Source: Okapia johnstoni (taxonomy: Eukaryota > Chordata > Mammalia > Artiodactyla > Giraffidae). Taken from it: DNA of 64,000 nucleotides. This document shows positions 34,163 through 45,969 of this stretch, piece by piece. The notes below the pieces were generated by a model. The model was given only the letters and a program-made list of their open reading frames with translations, searched no databases and was not told the DNA's origin. The translations under genes and the position numbers were made by a program. How positions within the stretch are numbered: position 1 is the stretch's first letter; the number at the start of each line of letters is the position of its first letter. The stretch is taken from the NCBI GenBank assembly GCA_024291935.2, contig CM044311.1, positions 30,694,001 through 30,758,000 on the forward strand, read 5' to 3'.

Positions 34163-34799
34163 AATGGTGATGAAAAGTATTGTTTGTGTATTGTACATGT
34201 TCAGTTGCCTTGATATTTCTTGTGGAATAGAACCTCTTGATCATATCTAGAATGTGACGCAGATCACCAGTCACATAATAAACACTAAATAAATTACTGT
34301 TGAATCGATCAACTTCCTTATGTTCAAGGGATATGCTAAGATTCATGGAAATCTTTGCTATCACTGTTGATTTACCCTGTGCCATTTATCGCCTTAGCAC
34401 ACAGTATCAGTTTTTCTGCTGTCTTTAATCATCATCATATCTTTCACATTAAGTTGCCTCTGAGGTTCGCTGTCTATTCCCTTATGGCCCTGGACATCAT
34501 TACATCCCATTAAACACCAAGCAAACCTTCAGGATAAAAATATTTATAGACATGTTTACTGAATGATTAGGGGCATGCTTATAAGATTGTATAATGAATG
34601 AAAGCTCAGGAGACATCCTTACTGCTGGACAACATAACCTGAATCTCCAGAGCTGATCTTGACTAATTATAAAACGTATGTGTTTTATCCTTATAAATCC
34701 TGCATCAGTTTCGATTTTGAATTCTGAGATTCATAAAGTAATTTTATCTTTTGAATAGAAATTCAAAGCTAGAAATGCAGCCATTTGAAGGATAAAAAA
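34163..34799. other. unique DNA
   Basis: No feature beyond short frames without domains. Confidence 0.4.
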
Positions 34800-35000
34800 T
34801 TATGAAGCATCCTGTATATGTAAGACACTGTGAGAGATAGGGAGATGAATTAGATGTAGATTTTTCTATTAACGACCTTATATTCTAATAAAGGAGATAT
34901 TGTATGAAGATAAGGAACTGTAATAGAGTAGAAAATAGGCAATCAAGAAGTGATAAAGATAAAATATTAATAGTTCAAGGATCACTTCTATCTATGGAAC
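34800..35000 (-). repeat. L2 LINE fossil, minus strand
   Basis: 'gtaagacactgtgagagata' near 34820, then 'cttatattctaataaaggag' near 34877, recall the antisense L2 3' UTR. Strongly diverged; limits approximate. Confidence 0.45.
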
Positions 35001-35712
35001 CAAACAGTATTGATGGGAAGTTGGCAATAGTAGCACATATAAAAAAGATTGTGGGATTTGGGTTTGTACATCAAAGAGATGGAAAGCAGAAGGCATTTCA
35101 AGCTGGTGGGATAATGCAAAAAAACACAGGTAAGAAAGCACATGTATTTTCTTAAATACATGTAAATTATATTTGTTGAGAATGAAAGAATCTGTTGAAA
35201 TAAGTTTGCTTCACATTAGTTAATCCTTCAATGTCAGTTGAAGAAGTAGAAATATATCTTCTATAGAAGGTAGAAATATATCTTGTATTTATGATATGAG
35301 TCTCACATGAAAATATTCTGCCTATTTTATATATACAATGAAATGGGAAAGTTTTAGAAGATATTTTATGCTCTGCAGTTGAGCAGATAATACTGTGCTC
35401 ATTTTTTGCATTCAGATTGTAGAATAATGCCTGACACTTAGTAGCTTACAGAAATTGTTCTTGAATTAATTATAATCACATCTAGAGATAGCAAAGTAAC
35501 CATAGAAATAGAGCATAATAGATGAAGGCAGTATTTGAAAACAGAACTTGCAAAACTTGACAAGTGTTTGTTTGCCTTCAAGCCTGCCGTAAAGATTGGT
35601 CCCACCAAAAAGAGTGAGGTCAAGGCTATGTTTATGTGCAATAGAATATGTTCAATTGAAGACCTAACATTTAAAATACTATCTAATAGGTATTTTAGAT
35701 TTAGCTGTAGAT
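35001..35712. other. unique DNA with a short direct repeat
   Basis: 'gtagaaatatatctt' occurs at 35246-35260 and 35270-35284. The 83-residue frame at 34904-35155 overlaps the L2 fossil and is chance. Confidence 0.5.
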
Positions 35713-35836
35713 ATGACATCACTGACTCAATGGACACGAGTTTGAGCAAGCTCTGGGAGATAGAAGGACAGGGAAGCCTGGTGTGCTGCAGTGCATGGGG
35801 TTGCAAAGAGTCAGACACCAGTGAGTGACTGAAAAA
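35713..35836 (+). mobile_element. BovB 3' end fragment
   Basis: 'catcactgactcaatggaca' near 35718 to 'gtgagtgactgaaaaataaa' near 35820: the last 120 or so bases of BovB. Confidence 0.88.
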
Positions 35837-36844
35837 TAAACAACGAAGTGGAAAAGATATCTGTTTAGAATGGTAAAGTCAGATTACCAACCTGGAAATT
35901 ATGGAGAAACAAGATAATGCTGAAAAACTTGTCTGTTTTATATAACTTATCTGTTTGGATTAGCTTGACACATTAGCCATTTAGGGAAGTGCAAACTAAT
36001 TCGTTCATTTTATTGTTTTTATTCCGATTTTATTGAGATATAATTGACAGTACCATATAAGATATATAGCGTACTGATTTGATTCACTTACATGATGAAG
36101 TGATCGTCACAATAAATTTAGTGAACATTCCTGGAACCTGAAAGTTCTGATTGGTGCCCAAAGGGCTCATTTGTTCAACATCCAAATTGCACCAAAAGTA
36201 ACTGAATGCCAGTTTACAGTAAATATGCTTGAAATTAATCAGATGAATTTTACAATTTTGGTAAAAATATCTTTTTATTTATGATGAAGATATTTGGCTT
36301 TCCAGCTGTTTTTGGTCTTGTTTTGAAAGGCTGATGCATGTAATGGCTTGTTAGTACTTTAGGAAAGTACTTTAGCCTCAGTGAAGAATCTGTAGATCTT
36401 CTCATTCACTGTTTCCTGAACAGTTCAACATATCAGTACCTTTTCTCTTTTTAAAAATCCTAGATAGTTTTTCCAATACTATTTATTTCTGCATTTAGAG
36501 TTTTTCTTCATAGTGAATTATATGGAAAAGCAATTCTGAAAGTCTTTTAAGTTCCAAATCTCAACTGTTTCAAGAATGGAAAAAATATAATGTGCTATGT
36601 TTAAAATTAATTTATACATTTGTAATCGGTATGTATGTGTTTTCTTTCATCATGAATCATTGAAATAGGTACCAGAGAATGACTTGACTTCTTCATTTTG
36701 GAAATGAGTATGGGATGGATTCAATAAATTATAAAAAATGTTAAATATAATTGCTCAGATTCAACTATAAGATTACTGACTGTATCACATATATGGTATG
36801 AACAAAATGACTTCCAACCTCAAATATGATAAAATATTGGAGTG
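35837..36844. other. mostly unique DNA
   Basis: Holds the small L1 fragment at 36022-36135. The rest is AT-rich with nothing recognised. Confidence 0.4.
36022..36135 (-). repeat. old L1 3' UTR fragment, minus strand
   Basis: 'ttattgagatataattgaca' near 36031 and the following 'catgatgaagtgatcgtcac' block fit an antisense L1M 3' UTR. Confidence 0.55.
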
Positions 36845-36853
36845 ATATTTTCA

Positions 36854-36987
36854 CTCCCTGGAAAAGTAACTGCCAACCCATTCCAGTATTCTTGCCTGGG
36901 AAATCCCATGGACAAAGACACCTGGTGGGCTACAGTCCATGGCGTCACAAGAGTCGGATAGAACTTAGCGACTAAAACAACAAAATA
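36854..36987 (+). mobile_element. Bov-tA SINE, 5'-truncated
   Basis: Bov-A body without tRNA head, ending 'gcgactaaaacaacaaaat'. Perfect 9-bp TSD 'atattttca' at 36845-36853 and 36988-36996. Confidence 0.94.
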
Positions 36988-36996
36988 ATATTTTCA

Positions 36997-37330
36997 TGTG
37001 GGGTAAATGAGTAACAGCGTAAATTTTATAACCATGAGAAGCCTATTGTGCAAGCCTATTGTGCATTGCCTACATATTAATTATCTTTGAAGAATTCATG
37101 TGGATTGTTCCTTTGAATTATCAGTGCTACCAAGATAAAAAAAAGGGACAGAGAAAGACTGAAATAAAATAGGCTTATAGGTTTATTTGCTTATATATGA
37201 TGTACTCTGCAGCATAAAAAGTCAACTGAATGGACTTTAAAACATCTGGGAAAATTAGGGCATATGAAATTTTTTCCAATAAAGGATTAAATCATTTGAA
37301 GGCAGCACTAATATTTGTCAAAACAGAGCT
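36997..37330. other. unique DNA with 13-bp tandem duplication
   Basis: 'aagcctattgtgc' is repeated head to tail at about 37039-37051 and 37052-37064. Confidence 0.6.
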
Positions 37331-37341
37331 ACCTTTATCTT

Positions 37342-37611
37342 GCTGCTGCTAAGTCGCTTCAGTTGTGTCTGACTCTGTGCAACCCCATAGACGGCAGCCC
37401 ACCAGGCTCCCCCGTCCCTGGGATTCTCCAGGCAAGAACACTGGAGTGGATTTCCATTTCCTTCTCCAATGCATGAAAGGGAAAAATGAAAGAGAAGTCG
37501 CTCAGTCGTGTCCGACCCTTAGCGACCCCATGGCCTGCAGCCTACCAGGCTCCTCCATCCATGGGATTTTCCAGGCAAGAGTACTGGAGTGGGGTGCCAT
37601 TGCCTTCTCCG
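37342..37611 (-). mobile_element. Bov-A2 SINE, full length, minus strand
   Basis: Two antisense Bov-A units with a short (GCT)n tail. Perfect 11-bp TSD 'acctttatctt' at 37331-37341 and 37612-37622. It lies 43 bp from an opposite-strand Bov-tA. A 184-residue frame across the two SINEs is not a gene. Confidence 0.97.
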
Positions 37612-37654
37612 ACCTTTATCTTAGTGGGTTATTAAAGTCTAGATATTTTTATAT

Positions 37655-37853
37655 GGGCTTCCCTTGTGGCTCTGATGGTAAAGAATCTGTCTGCAATGCA
37701 GGAGACCCAGATTTGATCCCTAGGTTGGGAAGATCCCCTCGAGAAGGGAATGGCTACCCACTCCAGTACTCTTACCTGGAGAATTCCATGGAGAGGAGCT
37801 TGGGTGGCTATAGTTCATGTGGTCACAAAGAGTCAGACATGACTGAGCGACTA
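37655..37853 (+). mobile_element. Bov-tA SINE, full length
   Basis: Head 'gggcttcccttgtggctctg', B box 'gatttgatccc' near 37710, and a Bov-A body ending 'gactgagcgactaac'. Confidence 0.94.
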
Positions 37854-38156
37854 ACATTTTCACTACTTTCATGTTTTACAAACAAAATTATCTGGCAAGA
37901 CTGTGGGAAAAAATTTTGACACTGGCCTCCTCATCAATGCTCTAGAAACAAAAGTGAAGAAATAGGTTGCTGGGCATGTATTGTGTTGCTACCAATTTGT
38001 CTGAGAAAGCTGATGCTTTTGCATAGCATTTTCACAGATATCTATGTGTCCTTGATTAGTTGAAGGCAGAAAAACTGCCACTGAAAGTATAATGTGTAGT
38101 GCTAAAACAAAATGTACTCTTGTTAGGATAAAACTGGCCATAGCATTTTATTATGC
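37854..38156. other. unique DNA
   Basis: Nothing recognised. Confidence 0.4.
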
Positions 38157-39341
38157 CATGAACTTCCAGATGTTCAAGCTGGATTTAGAAAAGGCAGAGG
38201 AACCATAGATCAAATTGCCAACATCCGATGGATCTTCGAAAGAAGATACAGAGAAAACATCTACTTCTGCTTTATTTACTATGCCAAAGCCTTTGACTGT
38301 GTGGATCACAAAAAAATGTGGTAAATTCTTCAAGAGATGGGAATACCAGACCACCTGACCTGCCTCTTGAGACACCTGTATGCAGGTCAGGAAGCACCAG
38401 TTAGAACTGGACATGGAACAACAGACTGGTTCCAAATCGGGAAAGGAGTATATTAAGGCTGTATATTGTCACCCTGCTTATTTAACTTATATGCAGAGTA
38501 CATCATGAGAAATGCTGGACTGGATGAGGCACAAGCTGGAATCAAGATTACCAGAAGAAATATCAGTAACCTCAGATATGCAGATGGCATCACCCTTATG
38601 GCAGAAAGTGAAGAACTAGAGAGCCTCTTGATGAAAGTGAAATAGAGAGTGAAAAAGTTGGATTAAAACTCAGTATTCAGAAAACTAAGATCATGGCATC
38701 TGGTCCCATCACTTCATGGCAAATAGATGGGGAAAAAATGGAAACAGTGACAGACTTTTTTGGGGGGCTTCAGAATCACTTCAGATGGTGACTGCAGCCA
38801 TGAAATTAAAAGACACTTGCTTCTTGGAAGGAAAGTTATGACCAACCTAGACAGCATATTAAAAAGCAGAGACATTCCTTTGCCAACAAAGATTCATCTA
38901 GTCAAAGCTTTGTTTTTTTCCAAAGTATGGATGTGTGAGTTGGACTATAAAGAAAGCTGAACACCAAAGAATTGATGCCTTTGAACTGTGTTGTTGGAGA
39001 AGACTCTTGAGACTCCTTGGACAGCAAGGAGACCAGCCAGTCCATCCTAAAGGAAATCAACCTGGAATATTCATTTGAAGGACTGATGCTGAAGCTGAAG
39101 CTCCAATAGTTTGGACACTTGATGTGAAGAACTGACTCATTGGAAAAGATTTGGGATGCTGGGAATGATTGAAGGCGGAGGAGAAGGGGACAACAGAGGA
39201 TGAGATGATTGGATGGCATCACCGATTCAATGGACATGAGTTTGAGTAAGTTCTGGGAGTTGGTGATGGACAGGGAAGCCTGGCGTACTGTAGTCCATGG
39301 GATCGTAGAGTCGGACACAGCTGAGCGATTGAACTGAAATG
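38157..39341 (+). mobile_element. BovB LINE, about 1.2 kb, plus strand
   Basis: Covers RT motif blocks to the 3' end: 'GFRKGRG'-encoding bases near 38185, 'YAKAFDCVDH' near 38280-38310, then the catalytic box near 38577 which reads YADG, not YADD. Frames are broken by stops (one near 38455, 'gtatattaag') and shifts. Ends 'gagcgattgaactgaa'. No convincing TSD. Confidence 0.94.
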
Positions 39342-39491
39342 ATGCCTAAGAGAACATTTCTATTTTGTATCTTTATCTCTTTGCATCCCTCTAGATACAT
39401 TTTATATTCATCAAAAATTAAAAAAAAAGTAGTCCTGAAATTACAGAAGTCTACCAAAGGGATATTTTGGTAATAGTTTAAATCTACATTC

Positions 39492-39617
39492 CTTTTTTTT
39501 TTTTTTTTGGCCACACCACGCAGCTTGTGGGATCTTAGTTCCTCAACCAGGTATTGACTCCAGGCACCCAGCAGTGAAAGTGCAGAGCCCTAACAACTGG
39601 ACAGCTGGGCAACTCTA
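39492..39617 (-). mobile_element. CHR-type tRNA SINE, short form, minus strand
   Basis: Leading poly-T (39492-39508) followed by 'ggccacaccacgcagcttgt', 'gggatcttagttcctcaacc' and an antisense tRNA head ending near 'ctggacagctgggcaact'. This fits CHR SINEs shared by ruminants, hippos and whales. Confidence 0.82.
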
Positions 39618-40940
39618 TATCTCTGGTCTTTACAGTGCCAAAATGCAGTCTAGAAGAAAAGAATTCTCTTGATATATTTTTATGTAATGCATGGTGAAAA
39701 AGGTAGCATTTCTAGTTTAAGAACAAATATTTAAAATTTGAAGCCAGATTACTAGTGTAGTCTTTGTATGTATGTGTATATGGTGGGGAGGACTTAACTT
39801 TCTGATTCAAAGTATGTAAGTTTTCCCTATATAAAAATATATATATATATATATTTAAAAGTAAAAGTATTGTATCTGATAACTTCTACAATTAGTCTTG
39901 TATTTTTCTAACTGATTTAGAATCTTCTCATAATATCTCATTGTTTTTGATATCCCAATGAAATTTCTTGGATATGTGAAATTTAATTTAAGAAATTGAA
40001 ATTTCTTAAATTTCTGGTGCGACAAATTTTATAAATGCTTGTTTTGATATTATGCTTTAGTTTGATGTTGTAAAGTCTTGTAATAGATACGATAGGGTTA
40101 AAATGTGGAACATCTTGAAGATTATATGGAAACTGAAGAAGTTACTTGTTTGCTGAGAGAAAAACACTGACGATAAGGTTTGTAACAAACCCTCTTAGAA
40201 GTGACCGTGGAGAGATGATAAATGATATTTACCTCATATGTCATGATAACTGGTTTTTAAACAAGATATCTGTGCCCTCTTTTATCGTGGGTAAGGGAAA
40301 ATGTATCACTTACAAGCATTCAATCACTATGACATAAAGAAATAGCAAACCTTGAACATGTCAAAACAGTGCCTGTTCAATCTTCTTTTCTTGAAAGCTG
40401 AGTTTATGCTCAATAATATATGCCCCAAATAAGTAGACTTTAAAATATGATGTTTATTTTATGGTAAAATTGTGTAAGATGTATAAGAAGGTATCTGAAC
40501 ATATATAATATATACTAATTTAATATAAAAATAAATTCCAGAGTAAAAAATTATTGGAATAGGACAGCAATATCTATAGCTCTGTCTTAAGTAGAATATG
40601 AGGGCATTCGTTTAAAACAAATTAGTTGAGTTTTGTGATGCTAAAATCAATTTAAGTTACACTCGATTGCATTCCTTATATCTTCATGAGAAAAAAAGAG
40701 GGAATGATTTAGACTGATTTAACATTGAGTTTGAAACCATATATCTGTTCTCTGTGTCATGAAATATAATTCTGTGGGAAATTTGACCCTTTCCTTAAAG
40801 AATGCATGAAATTTTTGCAAAGAAGATTGTATCTTCATTAAGTACCAAATTTATTCCAAGTGTCCATGAAAGACTAGAATAAAAACTGGGCAAATAGCTT
40901 AAACTTATTGGAAAATTCTAACTGTGCTAGAAAGTTCTCT
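39618..40940. other. unique AT-rich DNA with palindrome
   Basis: (AT)n at about 39837-39854. A perfect 13-bp inverted repeat at 39985-40012. No gene. Confidence 0.45.
39985..40012. repeat. perfect inverted repeat, 13-bp arms
   Basis: 'aatttaagaaatt', two-base spacer 'ga', then 'aatttcttaaatt', its exact reverse complement. AT-rich, could extrude as a cruciform. Confidence 0.9.
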
Positions 40941-41290
40941 TTTTCTTTAGTCATTTGCAACTTGTTGAGGGTGGCGTTATCTATGTGTAAAATAGCAAAC
41001 ATGAATTCTGACCTCTACTGCTGTTCTGCCAGATGTTTCTCAAAATAAAAGATATCGTCTCCGAGAGCTCTGTAAACAAATCCTGACCTGAATGCCTCCT
41101 TTTTGCATTCCTCCCAGTTTATCAGATAAAATGAATTCTATTTTCTTTTCAAACAAGAACTGTATAACTTCTTTTTAGAGAAAACAGAGAAATGGAGCAT
41201 TGTAATCGGTGAAACACACAGGATCTTGGCAGGCAGCACCTAGCAAGGAAGCATTATATTTTGGCTGAGTATATTTTGTACTTTTATCTT
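40941..41290. other. repeat-free block, candidate conserved sequence
   Basis: Unique sequence with 'gatatcgtctccgagagctc' near 41051 and 'tggcaggcagcacctagcaa' near 41227. No frame or splice pattern. Regulatory role unproven. Confidence 0.25.
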
Positions 41291-41642
41291 GGCTAAAGCC
41301 TTTTTAAAAAGAACATGGTTTAAAAGAATTTGTTTCTGCTGTTCTAGTCTTGGTTTTCAGAAGGAGAGTTTTATTAGTCTTATTCAGTGGTTAGGCTCTT
41401 AGACTATAAGGAATGTGAAGTCTCCACATAAAATTATTACACTAATGTAACTTAAAGGAACTTTTGAAATGGTAATGTCTCTATTCTTTATATAATTTAT
41501 ATACAAAATTTATGTACAAAATGCTTTATATAATTTATGTAAAAAATGCTAAGGTGAATGGCCCTGCTGGCAAGAAACATCCATGTGAAACTCAAGTGTT
41601 GGCGTTTTGAAATTATGTTTTTGTAGAGATACTCCTGGAGAA
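41291..41642. other. unique DNA with local AT duplication
   Basis: 'ctttatataatttat' recurs at about 41486 and 41524, an imperfect local duplication. Confidence 0.5.
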
Positions 41643-41651
41643 ATATCAAAC

Positions 41652-41876
41652 GTGTGTGCGTGCTCAATCACTTCAGTCATTTCCGACCCTGTGACCCATG
41701 GATATTGGCCTGCCAGGCTCTTCTGTCCATGGGTTTCTCTAGGCAAGAATACTGGAGTGGATTGCCATGTACTTCTCCAGGGGATCTTCCTGACCCAGAG
41801 ATTGAACCTCCTTCTCCTATGTCTCCTGTATTGGTAGACTGGTTTTCTACCACTGAGCTGCCAGGAAGGCCCTAAT
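41652..41876 (-). mobile_element. Bov-tA SINE, full length, minus strand
   Basis: Antisense body then tRNA head to 'ctgagctgccaggaaggc'. Perfect 9-bp TSD 'atatcaaac' at 41643-41651 and 41877-41885. Confidence 0.95.
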
Positions 41877-41885
41877 ATATCAAAC

Positions 41886-43360
41886 ATTATAAGCAAATAA
41901 AAAGAAAAGAAAGACACTTCCTGACTTTTATTCAGGAAGGTAAAAATAAATGATCAACTTTACCTTTCATATATAGGATTTTCTTATAGGCTAAATAAAT
42001 ACATTATACATTTGGGATATTTTTGGGATATTTGTCTAAGTTCTTATGGTCAATTATAGTAATAGAAAGTAAAAAAAAAGTAATAGAAACTACTATAGTA
42101 TGAGGGACCATATATTAATATGACTTATTGAGTTACAAATATTGTACTTTGAGTATATTATTCACTTAGTCCTGAGATAACCCTAATAGGCAATGTAAGT
42201 ATACTGAGAAAAAAATTAGTGTGAGCACCTTAATTTTTGACCTGTTGTGCTACCAGCTTGTCCAATAGAGAGCCATAAATTGAGCAGAGAGTCTTAATTG
42301 TTCAGGGACTCAGTGATAGGGCTAAATACTCATGAGGGATTTCTCTAGATCATTCAACTCTTTTAAAATGTGACCTAAGACAGATAGGAACCATGATCTC
42401 TGGGGATAAGAGGCTAATGCATTAAACTTGTACACTATCTTGCTTTTCCTATTCACCATTGTGCCCTCGCTTTTTCTTTTTACCTAATAAAATTCAAGGC
42501 AGTAAGATTTTTTTTTTTAAACACACATAATGCTGATAGCTTAATTCAATTGGACAAAGCCTACAATTTATGATTTGATTGTTAATTAGACTTAAAGAAC
42601 AAAGCTAATGCTGTTCCATTTAGTGAGAAAAGCCTCTGAGGACGAAAGAACTGACCAATATTGGTTCTCCTGCTGGGAAAACACTATGCATAAACAAGTC
42701 CCCAGGGCTTCATTACTGAGCCTTTTAGACAAACACAAAATGCATCTTAGTTTATTTGAAAATCCTTGCAATGGAACTTTATTGTATATCTATAAATTTT
42801 TCACATTGACATGTCAAAGACTTGTAAAATATACTGGCGAGCATGATAAATACCACTTTTCCTTTAAATGTTAGATGATTGTAGATACTACACAGCATGG
42901 TCATAAAGTGAATTTGATTCTGTTTGGGGAAGAAATTGTGTGAATGAGTAGTAACATCTAAACAGAGTGGTAAACTATGAATTGGAAAAAATAAGTAATA
43001 TTTCGAAAAGTTGGATATGCAGTTTTTGATGCATATAAAAAATGTATCATCTGGGCTCATCATTTTATTTCTTATTTTTTTTAACAAGATAGTTCAGAAG
43101 TAAAATTTAAATGCCAATACATCCTCAGTGAGGTTATTTTATCTTAGTTACTGAGTGCTTTTTGCTATAACAAGTCAGGTGCTCTAAACTGTTTGTCATT
43201 AAATTTGAGAGTTCTTCTTCTTTTTGACAACAGAGCACACTTCCATTTTGACACTTACTCTGCTTTACAAATATTAGAATATAATTCCACAATATATTTA
43301 TAGACTTGTTTGGTCTGTAAGTGACATGCCGACATTAAAAGGCCCATGTTGTTTTAGGTA
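41886..43360. other. mostly unique DNA
   Basis: Apart from a possible MIR at 42110-42195 nothing is recognised. 42600-42880 is repeat-free with an 88-residue chance frame. Confidence 0.4.
42110..42195 (-). repeat. possible MIR fragment, minus strand
   Basis: 'acttagtcctgagataaccc' near 42164 resembles the antisense MIR 'atttaatcctcacaacaacc' block. Confidence 0.35.
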
Positions 43361-43373
43361 TAGTTTGATTTTC

Positions 43374-43715
43374 TTTTTTTAAAACATATTTATTTGTATT
43401 TATTTTGACTGTGCTAGGTCTTCATTTGCTGCTTTGAGGCATGTGGGGGCTACTCTGTAGTTGGGGTGCACGGACTCCTCATTGTCATGGCTTCTCTTGT
43501 TGCAGAGCATGGGCTCTAGGGTGCTGGAGTTTCAGTGTTTGCGGCATGTGGGCTCAGTATTTGCAGTTCCTGAGCTTAGAACACAGGCTCAATACCTGTT
43601 AGCTCACAGGCTTAGTTGCTCCCCAGCCTGTGGGATCTTCCCGGATCAGGAATTGAACCCATGTCTCCTGCATTATCAGGCAGATTATTTACCACTGGAC
43701 CACCAGGGAAGCCCC
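43374..43715 (-). mobile_element. CHR-2-type tRNA SINE, long form, minus strand
   Basis: Antisense order: A/T-rich tail, 'ttgactgtgctaggtcttca' near 43405, repeated 'gcatgtgggctcag' type units, then tRNA head with B-box complement 'aattgaacccatgtc' near 43651 and end 'caccagggaagcccc'. Perfect 13-bp TSD 'tagtttgattttc' at 43361-43373 and 43716-43728. Confidence 0.92.
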
Positions 43716-43728
43716 TAGTTTGATTTTC

Positions 43729-45395
43729 AATCTGGTAGAGTAATCAATGCAAGAGGGAGTGAAAATGGCTCTCAGAACAAAATTTGTGATGCTATGATTA
43801 CCTTGGATTTAGAGATGTCAGTTTCCAGGAACAGTCTTATGTTTATTCTATGAGAAATTTTCATGGAAAGGATTCTTCTTGGCATGAGAGTTTAGTAGGA
43901 TGACAGCGGAAACATTTTTGATAGATGTGTGGACCTCTGGAATCTTCAAATGATATATAAATTTAAAATTTGTCAACAAAATCAAAGTGAAGCACTCTCT
44001 TTATTTGATGTTCTCGTTATTGAATTGTGGCTAGAAGTTATTTATTTGACCCATGTGTATATGTCTGTACCCTTTATATATTAACATGTTTTGATCGAAT
44101 GCAATAGGTTTATGTTTAAATTTCTTTTGCTAACTGCAGAAATTGGGCTAATTCATTCAACTCAGTATACATTTCCTGAGAATTTGTTAATTGCCAAGAC
44201 TGAATGTTCATAGGGTAAATTATGTTTACAAATCTCTTCTACTAATCTGAAAAAAATATTCCCCAGTTTTTTGAAACCAACATTAGGTTACCTGCTATTA
44301 TTAACTTTCAGTACATTAACTTGTTGTATTACTTAGAACTTTCCATTAAATGACAAATTTTTGTCCTTCAGACCAAAATTGAAAAAGTCAGAATGCATCA
44401 TTGGGTTATAGAAACATGGCAATGGATGAAGAAGTAATTACAGTGTAAAGCTTGATTTGTAATGTTTGATTTATATCAGGAAGTCATATTTCATAACAAT
44501 CATCATAATTTATCGGAAATTGAACATTGGGCTCCTTTTGGAAGAAAGAATTTCAGAATGAAGGGGCAATGATATTAGGATTTTCCGTGTTAACAATGAT
44601 GTTAGAATCTGTCATTGTCTTCCCCTCCCTAAATCTTGATTAATGATATAAATGTATTTCCTTTCAGTGATGAATATTTTTTTAATTTTTTTTTCAGTTT
44701 TATTAAATTCAAATCAACATGAGACAATACAGATTATACTTGGCATCTTTGCTAATTTTGGCACCTTTCTAATTTTGCCAAATATATTTGACTTGTTTAC
44801 AAAACCTAGACTAATTTCTTGTATCAATTTCCACATGTCTATTACCTCGGTGAGCTAGAGAAGGATGGGAACTTAATTAATGAAATGTTGAGTAACCATT
44901 TATGGATACAGAATGAATGTAAACTTTTTTATGAGGGAAACTTAAGTGGCTTCCTTACAGTTTTTTTCTGTCTTTTACATGAAAGTAAATACAGTGAGGA
45001 TCAAAGTAAAAAAAAAAAAAAAGTTCTAGACTAAGAGTAAAAAAATAAATGAACTCAAGGAAAAAGGAAGAGATAAGATAAAACCATTATAAAGGTCATA
45101 TTCACTTCATTTTGAAAATAAATCAAGCATTTAAGTTTCCTGGAAATATCATAGTTAACACCAAATATTTAAAATCTGTCATATCTATATTAATAACATT
45201 TTCTAGGTTTGTTTTATAAGAAAAAATTTAGAATGAAACATCAACAATTATGGATTTCCAGATACAGCTTTTAATAACTGCATATACTTGCCTTGCAAAT
45301 TTGAAAAGGAAGCACACTTGTTATTGAAGTACTGAAACGTATAGAACCTAAATCTGTCAAGTTAACTGTCAAGTTAACTGTCTTCCATGTCCCTT
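43729..45395. other. unique AT-rich DNA
   Basis: A possible L2 3' end (minus) lies near 44150-44215 ('attcattcaactcag'). A-run at 45008-45021. A 12-bp tandem 'ctgtcaagttaa' at about 45354-45377. No gene. Confidence 0.4.
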
Positions 45396-45780
45396 TCTCC
45401 ACCTTCCAGGGCTCATTAAATTAATCTGAAAAGAACACTATCTCTTTAAGGCTGGGAAAGTATTGTGCTGATGAGCCAGGGGCAGCCCACCAATTGGCAG
45501 ACCCATTGGGTGATAAATGTCCAAGGACCTCTAGACTGACGACACATTTTTCATCATTAATCCAGCCCATTGTAACCAGGGCCACTCACATTGATTCGAA
45601 CTGGGGGGCATCATCTGCTGTTAAAAGGGTGATGACTCGCTAAAAATGAAGGCCTGAAACTAATCAAATATATTTAGATCCTTCCCTGGCAGTTGCTGGA
45701 GAGCAGTAATAGTGAGCTAATAGGGAGCAGCAGACAGGTAGTGCAGGGCTCTGCTTGCTTTGTAGGGGAATGTGAGAAAT
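45396..45780. promoter_or_regulatory. candidate conserved non-coding element
   Basis: Repeat-free and GC-richer than its surroundings, with dense motif-like words: 'tcattaatccagccc' (K50 homeodomain-like) near 45553, 'cccattgtaacc' (SOX-like) near 45566, 'gatgactcgcta' (MAF/AP-1-like) near 45630, 'ctaaaaatga' (MEF2-like) near 45639. No open frame of note. Function is inference. Confidence 0.35.
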
Positions 45781-45969
45781 CCATTTGAAAGCCTCTTGTG
45801 TAATCTTAGCTGTTGTACCTTGTAGTACAAATGTGTGTGTGAATTAATCTAATACTATCCTACTTGAGTATTTCATTAAATATGTAACTTTGAAAAATCA
45901 TACTTTTGTCTGCAAAATTTGGAACTTCTTTATAAAGAATCAGATGCCGCAAACCCAAATCCTTTGGGA

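Noticed and set aside
37365..37919. 184-codon plus-strand frame as a gene
   Set aside because: It reads antisense Bov-A2, unique spacer, then sense Bov-tA. The peptide is translated SINE sequence.
42608..43087. Frames of 88 (+) and 102 (-) codons
   Set aside because: Overlap in antisense, lack domains, and sit in AT-rich unique DNA.
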